Source: Streptacidiphilus anmyonensis (GTDB lineage Bacteria > Actinomycetota > Actinomycetes > Streptomycetales > Streptomycetaceae). Taken from it: a DNA stretch of 64,000 nt. The DNA lies in assembly GCF_000787855.1 (NCBI RefSeq), contig NZ_BBPQ01000005.1, positions 129,971-193,970 on the forward strand, in the 5' to 3' direction. This document shows positions 49,285 to 58,855 of this stretch, in pieces. The first letter of the stretch is position 1. Every line of letters starts with the position of its first letter. Below the pieces are notes generated by a model. That model did no database searches, was not told the origin of the DNA, and saw nothing but the letters and a program-made list of their open reading frames with translations. Both the position numbers and the translations under genes were made by a program.

Positions 49285-50736
49285 TCAGCGCCGGTCCGTT
49301 TCCCGGAGGGCCGCCCAGGCCTGGCCCAACCGGGCTGCACCCTCGGCCAGTTGGGTGGTGCTGACGGCGGCGGCGTGGCTGAGTCGCAGGTGCGGGGCGG
49401 GCGGCTCGGCCGCGAAGTACGCCGCGCCCGGGGTGATCGCGACGCCGGCGCGCAGCGCCGCGGAGGCGACGGCCGCCTCGTCCGTGCCGGGCGGGAGGGG
49501 GAGCCAGGCGAGGTAGCCGCCGGGGGCGAGGGGCGCGGGCGGGAGATCCGGGAGGCAGCGGGCCAGAGCCGCCCCGAGCGCGGCCCGCCGCTCGCTCAAC
49601 GCAGCCGCCAGGCCCCGCAGATGGCGCGCCCAGGCAGGAGCGGAGACCAGTTCGAGCGTGGCCTCCTGAAGCGGGCGCGGCACGAAGAAGCTGTCCACCG
49701 CCTGCGTCGCGCGCAAGCGCTCGAACGCCGGGCCGCGCGCGCTCAGCGCGGCGATGCGCAGGCTCGGCGACGCCGCCTTGGTGAGCGAGCGGACGTGGAC
49801 GACGACGCCGTCCGGATCGTCCGCCGCGAGCGGACGCGGCAGGGTGGGCCCGTCGGCGTGCGCGAGCAGCCGCGCGTAGTCGTCCTCGACGACGAACGCG
49901 CCCGCCGCGCGCGCGAGTCGGAGCACCTCGGCGCGGCGGCCCGCCGCGAGCGTGGCACCGGTGGGGTTCTGGAAGAGCGGCTGGCAGACCAGGAGCCGCG
50001 CGCCGGTCACCGCGAAGGCGTCGGCGAGCAGGTCGGTGCGCAAGCCGTCCGCGTCCACGGGGACGGGGACGGGACGCAGGCCGGCCGCGCGGGCGACGGC
50101 GAGGATGCCCGGATAGGTCGGGGACTCGACGAGCACCGGCGCGCCCGCCGGGGCGAGGGCGCGCAGGGCCGCGGTCAGCGCGCTCTGGCCGCCCGCGGTG
50201 ATCAGCACGTCGGCCGCGGACAGGGCGGCCTCCGGGCCGCCGATCTCGCGCGCGAACCAGGAGCGCAGCTCCGGCAAGCCCTCGACGGGCGGTCGGCTCC
50301 ACGCGTCGGGACGGCGCGCGGCGCGCGCGAGCGCGTCGGCGAGGGCGCGCTCGGGCAGCAGCGAGGCGTGCGGATAGCCGCTGTTGAGGTCGACGACGTC
50401 GGCGGGCGGCGCGTTCAGCGTGGCGAGCAGGCCGCTCGCGTCCGCGCGGGGCGCGGCGAGCGCGTCGTGGGCGCCGAGGGTGACCTCCTGCCAGGACAGG
50501 TCTCCCCCGGGCCTGCCGGGGGTACGCCGTTCGGCACGGAAGACGCCCGCGCCGGGACGGCTGATGACCAGGCCCTCGGCGGCGAGCGTCCCGATCGCGC
50601 GCGAGACGGTCACGGGGCTGACGCGGTACCGCTCCATCAGCGCACGACTCGACGGCAGCTTCTCCCCACTCGGGTAGCGCTCCCACTCCCGACGCAGGGT
50701 TTCCGCGAGATCGGTGACACTGCTACCGTCATTCAT
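49285..50736 (-). CDS. MocR-type regulator (GntR HTH + aminotransferase-like domain)
   Basis: 483 residues. A GntR winged helix occupies about 8-75 (YPSGEKLPSSRALMERYRVSPVTVSRAI landmarks LPSSRALMERYRVSPVTV). A fold-type I aminotransferase domain follows. NPTGATL and the PLP-lysine region VRSLTKAASPSLRIAAL are intact, so PLP can be bound. ATG 50736 is the only start ahead of the HTH; it has no ribosome site, but TATCAT (50745-50750 on this strand) ends 8 nt before it, so it is probably leaderless. Divergent from an EamA exporter with which its start codon overlaps. Confidence 0.88.
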   Translation of the reverse strand: MNDGSSVTDLAETLRREWERYPSGEKLPSSRALMERYRVSPVTVSRAIGTLAAEGLVISRPGAGVFRAERRTPGRPGGDLSWQEVTLGAHDALAAPRADASGLLATLNAPPADVVDLNSGYPHASLLPERALADALARAARRPDAWSRPPVEGLPELRSWFAREIGGPEAALSAADVLITAGGQSALTAALRALAPAGAPVLVESPTYPGILAVARAAGLRPVPVPVDADGLRTDLLADAFAVTGARLLVCQPLFQNPTGATLAAGRRAEVLRLARAAGAFVVEDDYARLLAHADGPTLPRPLAADDPDGVVVHVRSLTKAASPSLRIAALSARGPAFERLRATQAVDSFFVPRPLQEATLELVSAPAWARHLRGLAAALSERRAALGAALARCLPDLPPAPLAPGGYLAWLPLPPGTDEAAVASAALRAGVAITPGAAYFAAEPPAPHLRLSHAAAVSTTQLAEGAARLGQAWAALRETDRR

Positions 50737-51673
50737 GAAGCCACATGATAGCGCTACTCTCCCCCGTCCGATAGCAGCGCCCGGCACCACGACCACGGAT
50801 GCCGCACAGACCCACGGCGGTCGCGGCATGCTGCTGGCCGGCTCCGGCGTCGGCCTGTTCTCGCTCTCCTTCGCGGCCACCGAGTGGTCCCTGCGCGGTT
50901 TCGGCCCGTGGAGCACCGTGGGCCTGCGCGGCGCGATCGCCGCCGTCATCGCCGGCGTCTGCCTCGCGGTGTTCCGGGCGCCCCGACCCCAGCGGCGGCA
51001 CTGGGCCGGGCTGGCCACCGTCGGGCTCGGCTGCGTCGTGGGCTATCCGGCCCTGACGACACTCGCCCTGCGGACGACGACCACCGCCCACTCCGCCGTC
51101 GTGATCGGCCTGATGCCGCTCGCGACCTCCTGCTACTCCGCCCTGCGCACCCGCAGCCGCCAGCCGCGCGCCTTCTGGGCCGCCGCCGTGGCCGGGGCGG
51201 CGACCGTGGCCGCCTTCACGCTGTACGAACACGGCGGCGCACCGAGCGGTGCGGACCTCTACCTGTTCGCGGCCCTGCTGCTCTGCTCCGCCGGCTACGC
51301 GGAGGGCGGTCGACTGGCTCGGGAGATGCCGGGCTGGCAGGTGATCGCCTGGGCGCTGGTCGCGGTCCTGCCCGTGACCGCGACGCTGGCCACCCCGGCC
51401 GTCACCGGGGAGCCGGTCCACATCAGCGCGACGGCGCTGACCGGGGTCGCCTTCCTCGGCCTGTCTCAGTTCGTCAGCTACATCCCCTGGTACCAGGGGA
51501 TGGCCCTGATCGGCGTCCAGCGCGCCGCGCAGATCCAGCTCGCGCAGCCGCTGCTCAACCTGCTGTGGGCGGCGCTGCTGCTGCACGAGCGCATCCCCGC
51601 CGCCGCGCCGGTCGCCGCGCTGCTCGTCCTCGCCTGCATCGCGGCCACCCAGCGGGCCGCGCGCAGGAACTGA
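50735..51673 (+). CDS. EamA/DMT-family membrane exporter
   Basis: 312 residues from ATG 50735, or 281 from ATG 50828 where the first membrane helix begins. About ten membrane helices arranged as two EamA repeats. SLSFAATEWSLRGFGPWSTVGLRG opens the first (landmark GPWSTVGLRG), and LSQFVSYIPWYQGMALIGVQRAAQIQLAQPLLNLLWA closes the second (landmark AQIQLAQPLLNLLWA). Likely exports an amino acid or related metabolite under MocR control. With the longer start, both divergent ATGs share the CATG at 50734-50737. Confidence 0.85.
   Translation: MKPHDSATLPRPIAAPGTTTTDAAQTHGGRGMLLAGSGVGLFSLSFAATEWSLRGFGPWSTVGLRGAIAAVIAGVCLAVFRAPRPQRRHWAGLATVGLGCVVGYPALTTLALRTTTTAHSAVVIGLMPLATSCYSALRTRSRQPRAFWAAAVAGAATVAAFTLYEHGGAPSGADLYLFAALLLCSAGYAEGGRLAREMPGWQVIAWALVAVLPVTATLATPAVTGEPVHISATALTGVAFLGLSQFVSYIPWYQGMALIGVQRAAQIQLAQPLLNLLWAALLLHERIPAAAPVAALLVLACIAATQRAARRN
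50745..50775. promoter_or_regulatory. Probable MocR binding region
   Basis: Direct repeats GATAGC at 50747-50752 and 50770-50775, 23 bp apart (about two helical turns), the first within palindrome TAGCGCTA (50749-50756). Direct repeats of this spacing are typical of MocR operators. A TATCAT -10 for mocR overlaps the first repeat. Confidence 0.55.
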
Positions 51674-51715
51674 ATCCTCGTCATATCTCTTCACCCTTCG
51701 CGCCCTTCGGAGTAA

Positions 51716-51728
51716 GTAACACCGTTAC
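51716..51728. promoter_or_regulatory. Palindrome upstream of the decarboxylase-SDR-amidohydrolase operon
   Basis: Perfect GTAAC-ACC-GTTAC, 40 bp before the first ATG of the operon. It looks like a TetR-type operator. No regulator is encoded next to the operon. Confidence 0.55.
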
Positions 51729-51768
51729 AGAGAACGACCCGGACCCCGAGCGAAGGGACGGCACCGCC

Positions 51769-52569
51769 ATGGCACGCGTACGCTACGGCCCCCGCACCGA
51801 GGAGGAGATCCGCGCGGCGAAGCAGGCCCGCTCGGTCCTGCCGGACATCTGGTCCACCGGGGTGGTGGCGGTCTGGGAGAGCGACCCGGACGCCGTCGCC
51901 CAGGTGCTGCCCGCGCCGCTGAAGCCCGGCGAGCGGCCGCTGGTGCGGGTGAACATCAGCCAGGTCGACATCTTCGGCAGCCCGCTGGGCGCGGGCTCCT
52001 TCGCCGTGGCCGCCCAGCACGGCGGGCAGGCAGGCTGGTATCCGCTGGTCATGCCGATGACCACCGAGCGCGCCCTGATCGGCGGCCGGGAGGTCTTCGG
52101 CGAACCGAAGAAGCTCGGCGAGGTGTCCGTCGCGCGCGACGGCGACGCGGTCACGGCCCGCCTGGGCCGGCACGGCATCGACTTCGTCGAGGTGCACGGC
52201 CTCGTCACCGGCGAGCTGCCGGTGCCCGCGCCGGCCGAGAAGGTCGACTTCTACTTCAAGTTCCTGCCCGCCGTCGACGGCGAGGGCTTCGACCTCGACC
52301 CGGTCCTCGTCCACTGCACCCGCGTCGAGCGGGTGCGCCGGCTGGAGGCCGTGACGGGGGAGGTGATCCTGCGCGAGTCCGCGTTCGACCCCGTCGCGGA
52401 CCTGCCGGTGCGACGGCTGCTGGAGATCACCGTCGGCGAGAAGACCTCCGACCAGCGCGGCCGGGTCGTCGAGCGGGTCAGCGCGCAGGCCCTGCTCCCG
52501 TTCGTGCACCAGCGCTACGACGACCCGGCGCAGGTGCTGGACTCCGTCACACCGCCGCACGAGGGATGA
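51769..52569 (+). CDS. Acetoacetate-decarboxylase-family protein
   Basis: 266 residues from ATG 51769 (AAGGGACGG site). The family's Schiff-base lysine lies in FGEPKKLGEV near residue 125, matching the G-(Y/E)-PKK motif, and YPLVMPMTTERALIGGREVFG precedes it (landmark ERALIGGRE). The fold also serves non-decarboxylase roles, including aldolase-dehydratase and oxidation steps. First gene of a four-gene set with SDR and two amidohydrolase-2 enzymes; the 4-bp gap to the SDR shows tight coupling. Confidence 0.85.
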   Translation: MARVRYGPRTEEEIRAAKQARSVLPDIWSTGVVAVWESDPDAVAQVLPAPLKPGERPLVRVNISQVDIFGSPLGAGSFAVAAQHGGQAGWYPLVMPMTTERALIGGREVFGEPKKLGEVSVARDGDAVTARLGRHGIDFVEVHGLVTGELPVPAPAEKVDFYFKFLPAVDGEGFDLDPVLVHCTRVERVRRLEAVTGEVILRESAFDPVADLPVRRLLEITVGEKTSDQRGRVVERVSAQALLPFVHQRYDDPAQVLDSVTPPHEG

Positions 52570-52573
52570 GGGC

Positions 52574-53461
52574 GTGGAACTGACACCGGGACAGGTCGCC
52601 GTCGTCACCGGCGGAGCGAGCGGCATCGGCCTCGCCATGGCCCGCCGCTTCGCCGCGGACGGCCTGCGCGTCGTCGTCGCCGACGTCGAGGAAGCCGCGC
52701 TGGACAAGGCCGTCGCCGGTCTGCGCGAGCAGGGCGCGGAGGCGATCGGACAGCTGACGGACGTCTCCGAGCGCGACAGCGTCGAGGAGCTGGCGGAGGC
52801 GGCGTACCGCGCCTACGGCGCGGTCCACGTGCTGTGCAACAACGCGGGCGTGGGCTCGGGCGCCGAGGGCCGGATGTGGGAGCACGAGCCGAACGACTGG
52901 AAGTGGGCGTTCGCCGTCAACGTGTGGGGCGTCTTCCACGGCGTCCAGGCGTTCCTGCCGCGCATGCTGGCGGGCGGCGAGCCCGGACACGTCGTCAACA
53001 CCTCCTCCGGCGACGGCGGCATCGCCCCGCTGCCGACCGCGTCCGTGTACGCGGTCACGAAGGCGGCGGTGGTCACCATGACCGAGTCCCTCTACGCCCA
53101 CCTGCGCGCGGAGGGCGCGCCCATCGGCGCGTCCGTCCTCTTCCCGGGCCCGCACATGCTCCGGACCGGCCTGTGGGAGTCCCACCGCAACCGCCCCGAA
53201 CGCTTCGCGAAGCAGCGCCCGCGCCGTACGCCGTACCGGTCGCTCGACCAGTGGAAGGCGGCCATGGCCGCGTCCGGGCACGAGGTCCACTTCACGCCGG
53301 TGGAGGAGGTCGCGGACTTCGTCGCCGACGGCATCCGCGCCGACCGCTTCTGGCTGCTGCCGCCGAGCGAGCACAGCGACCGCCAGATCCGGGCGCGGTC
53401 GCAGTCCATGCTCAGCCGGGAGAACCCCGGCTACCTCGAGAAGTTCATCCTGGGCGATTAG
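52574..53461 (+). CDS. Short-chain dehydrogenase/reductase
   Basis: 295 residues from GTG 52574, 4 bp after the decarboxylase-like gene. TGGASGIGLAMARRF, NNAGVGSG, catalytic Ser in NTSSGDGG and Tyr-x-x-x-Lys in SVYAVTKAAV. Asp in VADVEE suggests NAD+. The C-terminal 60 residues (FVADGIRADRFWLLPPSE) match SDRs from degradative operons in actinobacteria. It probably oxidises an alcohol intermediate handled by the neighbouring enzymes. Confidence 0.87.
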   Translation: MELTPGQVAVVTGGASGIGLAMARRFAADGLRVVVADVEEAALDKAVAGLREQGAEAIGQLTDVSERDSVEELAEAAYRAYGAVHVLCNNAGVGSGAEGRMWEHEPNDWKWAFAVNVWGVFHGVQAFLPRMLAGGEPGHVVNTSSGDGGIAPLPTASVYAVTKAAVVTMTESLYAHLRAEGAPIGASVLFPGPHMLRTGLWESHRNRPERFAKQRPRRTPYRSLDQWKAAMAASGHEVHFTPVEEVADFVADGIRADRFWLLPPSEHSDRQIRARSQSMLSRENPGYLEKFILGD

Positions 53462-53467
53462 CCCCGA

Positions 53468-53597
53468 CAGGGGCGCGAGGAACTGCGCGGGCAACCACCG
53501 GCGTGCAGACGGCTCTGCGCGTGCGGGCGCCCACCACCCAGCGTGGTTGTCCCGCCCACGCGGCGGAGCCGCACATCAGCAGAGCCTCGCGCCCCTG
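53468..53597. repeat. Large palindromic Streptomyces-type dispersed element
   Basis: Outer arms CAGGGGCGCGAGG (53468-53480) and CCTCGCGCCCCTG (53585-53597) pair perfectly; inner arms GGGCAACCAC (53489-53498) and GTGGTTGTCCC (53543-53553) pair nearly perfectly. The AGGGGCGCGAGGAACTGCGCG start is one I recall from many Streptomyces intergenic regions. Only one copy lies in this window. It separates the SDR from the amidohydrolase pair and ends 27 bp before their ATG. Confidence 0.7.
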
Positions 53598-53623
53598 GAG
53601 ACTGCAACGAAGGGAGGGAAGTC

Positions 53624-54934
53624 ATGTCCTACGAAGACCCGTATCTGGTCATCTCCTCCGACTGCCATGCCGGTCTCCCGACCGAGGAGTACCGCCCGTA
53701 CCTGGAGACCGCCCACCACCGCGCGTTCGACGTGTTCCTCGCCGAAGCGGATGCGCGGCGGCAGGAGGCGACACGGCTCGGCGTCCGGAACGAAGCCTTC
53801 GCGCAGAAGTGGTTCGAGGACCACGAGGAGGGCCTGCGCGGCGGTTGGGACGCCGCCCAGCGCGACAAGGAGCTGGACGGGGACGGCGTGGCGGCCGAAG
53901 TGGTGTTCCCGGACGCCGACGCCGTCGACTCGCGTACCGCGGCGCCCTTCGGCGTCGGCCTCGGGCTGAGCGGTGATCAGGACCCCGTCCTCGGCATGGC
54001 CGGCGCCCGCGCGCACAACCGGTGGCTCGCGGAGTTCATCCGCGCCGGCGGCAGCCCGGAGCGGCGCTGTGGCGTCGCGCTGCTGCCGATCACGGCGGAT
54101 CCGGAACTCGTCGTCGCCGAGGTGCGGCGCGCCCACGCGGACGGGCTCAGAGCGGTGATGATCCCGTCGATGTGGGTGGACAAGGAGCCGTACCACGACC
54201 GCCGCTACGACCCGGTGTGGGCGGTGTGCGAGGAGCTGCGGATGCCGGTCGTCACGCACTCCGGGGCCGCCCCGCGGCACGAGTACGGCGACCACCTGGG
54301 CATCTACGTCACCGAGGTGACGTTCTGGCCGGCCAGGCCGCTGTGGTTCCTGCTGTGGTCCGGGGTGTTCGAGCGGTTCCCCGGCCTGCGGTTCGGCGTC
54401 GCCGAGTCCGGCTGCTGGTGGCTGCCGAACCTGCTGTGGTTCATGGACCGGCTCTACCTCGGCGCGCACGGCGGCAAGAAGCTCTCGCCGTTCAGCGAGC
54501 TGACGATGCCGCCGAGCTCCTACGTCGACCGCAACTGCTTCATCGCCGCCACCAACACCAAGCGGCGCGAGCTCGCGCACCGCTACGAGATCGGCGTCGG
54601 CACGATCTGCTGGGGAAGCGACTACCCCCACCCCGAGGGCACCTGGCCGAACACCCGCCAGTGGATGGCGACCACCTTCCGCGACATCCCGATCGACGAG
54701 ACCCGGCGGATGCTCGGCCTCAACTGCGCGGAGGTGTTCGGGTTCGACGCCGGCAGGCTCGCGCCGATCGCCGAGCGGATCGGTCCGCGTCCGGCCGACC
54801 TCGGCCAGCCGCAGGACCAGAGCGCGGTCGAGGCGGCGTGGGCGCCCGCGCGGGCGGTGGGACGGCACTGGCTGACAGGCCATGACTTCCCGTTCATCGG
54901 GACCGCCGCGCCGACGGAAGGGACGACGCTGTGA
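53624..54934 (+). CDS. Amidohydrolase-2 family enzyme A (ACMSD-like)
   Basis: 436 residues from ATG 53624 with AGGGAGGGAAG. The metal site begins SSDCHAG (D/C-x-H variant of the family's HxH), VVTHSGA gives the next His, and CWGSDYPHPEGTWPN the C-terminal Asp-His signature of this family of decarboxylases and hydrolases. LWFMDRLYLG lies between. It may decarboxylate or hydrolyse a ring-cleavage or beta-keto product. Coupled by GTGA overlap to a paralogue; together they may form a heteromer. Confidence 0.86.
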   Translation: MSYEDPYLVISSDCHAGLPTEEYRPYLETAHHRAFDVFLAEADARRQEATRLGVRNEAFAQKWFEDHEEGLRGGWDAAQRDKELDGDGVAAEVVFPDADAVDSRTAAPFGVGLGLSGDQDPVLGMAGARAHNRWLAEFIRAGGSPERRCGVALLPITADPELVVAEVRRAHADGLRAVMIPSMWVDKEPYHDRRYDPVWAVCEELRMPVVTHSGAAPRHEYGDHLGIYVTEVTFWPARPLWFLLWSGVFERFPGLRFGVAESGCWWLPNLLWFMDRLYLGAHGGKKLSPFSELTMPPSSYVDRNCFIAATNTKRRELAHRYEIGVGTICWGSDYPHPEGTWPNTRQWMATTFRDIPIDETRRMLGLNCAEVFGFDAGRLAPIAERIGPRPADLGQPQDQSAVEAAWAPARAVGRHWLTGHDFPFIGTAAPTEGTTL

Positions 54935-56184
54935 CCGTCGTGATCCAGCCGGCTGACCGGCCCGAGCGCTACACCGTCGTCTCCGCCGACTGCCACGCGG
55001 GCGCGGACCTGCTGGAGTACCGCCCCTACCTGGCGGGTCGTCACCACGAGGCGTTCGACGCGTGGGCCGCCGCCTACGTCAACCCGTTCACCGACCTGAT
55101 GGCCCCGGAGGCCGCCCGCAACTGGGACTCCGACCGGCGGCTGGCCGAGCTGGAGCAGGACGGCGTCGTCGCCGAGGTGGTCTTCCCCAACACCGTGCCG
55201 CCCTTCTTCCCCAGCGCGTCGCTCAGCGCCGTGCAGCCGACGGCGGAGGAGTTCGAGCTGCGCTGGGCGGGGCTCCAGGCGCACAACCGCTGGATGGCGG
55301 ACTTCTGCGCCAAGGCGCCCGGCCGCCGGGCCGGGACGTTCCAGATCCTGCTGAACGACGTGGACGCCGCCGTCGCCGAGGTGCGGCGCTGCCACGCCGC
55401 CGGGCTGACGGGAGGCGTGGTGCTGCCGGGCGTTCCGCCCGGGTCGCCGGTGCCGGAGCTGTGGTCGAGCGTCTACGAGCCGCTCTGGGCGGTCTGCGCG
55501 GAGCTGGGTGTACCGGTCAACCACCACGCCGGCTCGGCCAGCCCGGAGCTTCGGGAGGAGCCTGCGGCGCGGGCCGTGTTCATGGTGGAGACCACGTGGT
55601 TCTCGCACCGGGCCCTGTGGCATCTCGCCTTCGCCGGGGTCTTCCACCGCCATCCCGGGCTGAGGCTGGTCCTCACCGAGCAGGGCTCCGGCTGGATCCC
55701 GGGCGTGCTGGACATGCTCGACTACTACCACCGGCGTCTGGTCGGCGCGGCCACGCGGGCGGCGACCGCGGAGTCGAAGTTCGGCGCGGGGCTCGCGGAG
55801 CTGATGGGCGACGGGCCGCGCGCGGCGTGGGAGCGCAACTGCTACGTCGGCGCGAGCTTCATGCGCGCGCACGAGGTGCCGCTGCGCGACCGGATCGGCC
55901 TCGACAAGATCATGTGGGGCAGCGACTTCCCGCACGACGAGGGCACCTACCCCTACACCACCGAGGCGCTGCGGACCTCCTTCGCGGGGGTCCCCCACGC
56001 GGAGGTGGCGGCGATGGTCGGCGGCAACGCGGCGCGCGTCTACGGCTTCGACCTCGACGCGCTGGAGCCGATCGCGGCGAAGGTCGGCCCGCTCGTCGAG
56101 GAGGTGGACCGGCCGCTCGCGGCGGCCCCGCCGGGGGCGACCAGTCCGGTCTTCGCGAAGGGCTCCTCGGTCCGGGTGTGGTGA
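54931..56184 (+). CDS. Amidohydrolase-2 family enzyme B, paralogue of A
   Basis: 417 residues from GTG 54931. SADCHAGADLLEYRPYL mirrors enzyme A's start; PVNHHAGSA gives the metal His, and IMWGSDFPHDEGTYPY the C-terminal signature. Differences from A cluster in the central loops, suggesting distinct substrates or a heterodimer. Last gene of the operon; the 185-bp gap that follows holds no gene. Confidence 0.86.
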   Translation: MTVVIQPADRPERYTVVSADCHAGADLLEYRPYLAGRHHEAFDAWAAAYVNPFTDLMAPEAARNWDSDRRLAELEQDGVVAEVVFPNTVPPFFPSASLSAVQPTAEEFELRWAGLQAHNRWMADFCAKAPGRRAGTFQILLNDVDAAVAEVRRCHAAGLTGGVVLPGVPPGSPVPELWSSVYEPLWAVCAELGVPVNHHAGSASPELREEPAARAVFMVETTWFSHRALWHLAFAGVFHRHPGLRLVLTEQGSGWIPGVLDMLDYYHRRLVGAATRAATAESKFGAGLAELMGDGPRAAWERNCYVGASFMRAHEVPLRDRIGLDKIMWGSDFPHDEGTYPYTTEALRTSFAGVPHAEVAAMVGGNAARVYGFDLDALEPIAAKVGPLVEEVDRPLAAAPPGATSPVFAKGSSVRVW

Positions 56185-56369
56185 TGCTCCGCCAGGACGC
56201 GACCGGCCGCGCGCCGTCCGGGTGAACCGGAGGGTGGGCGGCCGGTGCCGACCGGGCCGCTGTGGTCACGGGCCGTCACGTGCCAGGCCGGTTGCGTGGC
56301 GACCCGCCGCGGCCCCGCTTAGCGTGACCAGCGTCAGCCAGTCAGGGGGGCTCTTCGAGGAGAACGACG

Positions 56370-57158
56370 TTGTTCCGTACCTTGCTTCGGTCGGCCCCCG
56401 TGGCCCTCACCGCCGTGTCCGCCCTCGCGTTCGCGGGCGCGCCCGCCGCCCACGCCACCCCGAACGGGGCCACCACGGTGGTCTGCCACGGAGGCGCCAT
56501 CGCCTCCGGCGACTACTACGAGCTCGTGGTCCACGGCACCTGCACCATCCCTGACGGGGCGAAGGTCACGGTGGAGACCCAGCTCTACGTCACCGCGGGC
56601 TCCACGCTCAACGCCGTCACCACCGCCCACGTGCACGTCAAGGGGAACGTCCAGGTCGGCCGCGGCGCCGTGCTCGGTCTCGGCTGCAGCCAGGAGACGA
56701 ACTGCGCGACGCCCACCAAGGACGAGGTGGGGGGCAACATCAACAGCGACCACGCCACCGCGGTGATCCTGCACAGCAACAAGGTCAAGGGCGACATCAC
56801 CACGCTGAACGACGGACCGGGCGTCACCTGCGCGCCGTCGAAGCAGCTCGCGGCCATCCCCAATCTGGGGACCGGCACCCCGGCCTACGACGACTTCGAG
56901 GACAACACCGTCGGCGGCTACATCACCACCAGCCACCTGCGGTCCTGCTGGATGGGCGTGATCCGCAACCACGTCGGCACCAACGTCCTGGTCCTCGACG
57001 ACAGGACCTTCGACACGGACGGCAACGAGGTCGTCACCAACACCGTCAAGGGCGACCTCGGCTGCTACCTCAACAAGCCGGCCGCCCAGATCGGCGACTC
57101 CGGCGGCGCGCCGAACATGGTGAACGGGCTCAAGCTGGGCCAGTGCGCCTCTCTTTGA
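56370..57158 (+). CDS. Secreted protein, probably beta-helical
   Basis: 262 residues from TTG 56370 (CGAGGAG 7 nt upstream). A signal peptide with FRTLLR basic start and VALTAVSALAFAGAPAAHA ends near residue 29 (AHA-TP). The mature part is rich in short strands with Val/Asn/Gly (AHVHVKGNVQVGRGAVLGL, GGNINSDHATAVILHSNKVKGDI), a pattern of right-handed beta-helix or polymer-forming repeats. Six cysteines could form disulfides. No catalytic motif recognised. Monocistronic. Confidence 0.75.
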   Translation: MFRTLLRSAPVALTAVSALAFAGAPAAHATPNGATTVVCHGGAIASGDYYELVVHGTCTIPDGAKVTVETQLYVTAGSTLNAVTTAHVHVKGNVQVGRGAVLGLGCSQETNCATPTKDEVGGNINSDHATAVILHSNKVKGDITTLNDGPGVTCAPSKQLAAIPNLGTGTPAYDDFEDNTVGGYITTSHLRSCWMGVIRNHVGTNVLVLDDRTFDTDGNEVVTNTVKGDLGCYLNKPAAQIGDSGGAPNMVNGLKLGQCASL

Positions 57159-57257
57159 CCGCTTTTGGCCGCTCTGAGCGGACTCCCGCCGCCCCCGGCA
57201 CTACTTCCCGGTAACGGCATCTAGTCAGCGCGGTCCCACGCGCCTACGCTGCGGGCC

Positions 57258-58162
<905 letters not shown>

Positions 58163-58166
<4 letters not shown>

Positions 58167-58855
58167 ACCGCAGGCTCACGGGCTATCTGATCCTGTCCGC
58201 CGCCTACCTCGTGCTGACCCTCGTGGGCCTGCCGCTGGCGACGGAGCTGCTCAAGCCGCTGCTGATGCCCGCGCTCGCCCTCGCCGTCGTGCCGCGGGGT
58301 GCGCCCAGGCTGCTGCTCGGCGCGCTGGTCGCGTCCTGGGTCGGGGACACCGCCCTGCTCTTCGGCGGCGGTTGGTTCCTCGTCGGCATGGGCGGCTTCG
58401 CCGCCGCGCACGTCTGCTACATCACGCTGTTCACACGCGGCGGCGCACTGCGACGCGTGAAGGCGGGGCGGACCCGGCTGGCCCTCGGCGGCTACGCCGT
58501 CGTCTGGGCGGCGCTGATCACCCAGCTCTGGCCGGACCTCCCGGCCGGGCTGCGCATCCCCGTCGCCTGCTACAGCCTGCTGCTGGCCGGCACCGCCGCC
58601 ACCTCGTTCGCGGCGGGCCCACCGCTCGCCGGCGTGGGCGGCGGGCTCTTCCTGCTCTCCGACTCGCTGATCGCCACCGGCCTCGCCCACTGGCCGCAGC
58701 TGCCCGCCGCCGACTTCTGGATCATGCTGACCTACCTGGCGGGCCAGTGCCTGCTGACGGCAGGGGCCCGCGCCGTGGATCAGAGCGCCAGATCCACCAC
58801 GACCGGGGCGTGGTCCGAGGTGCCCTTGCCCTTGCGGGCCTCGCGGTCCACGTAG
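58163..58855 (+). CDS. Lysoplasmalogenase (YhhN/TMEM86 family)
   Basis: 230 residues from GTG 58163. About seven to eight membrane helices with family landmarks LLKPLLMPALALAVVP, VGDTALLF, FLVGMGGFAAAHVCYI, GGGLFLLSDSLIA and DFWIMLTYLAGQCLLTAG. It hydrolyses the vinyl-ether bond of lysoplasmalogens. The fold should end near AGARAV at about residue 205; the remaining 24 residues are antisense to exonuclease III, so the natural stop seems lost. Coupled to the AGMO-like gene. Confidence 0.83.
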
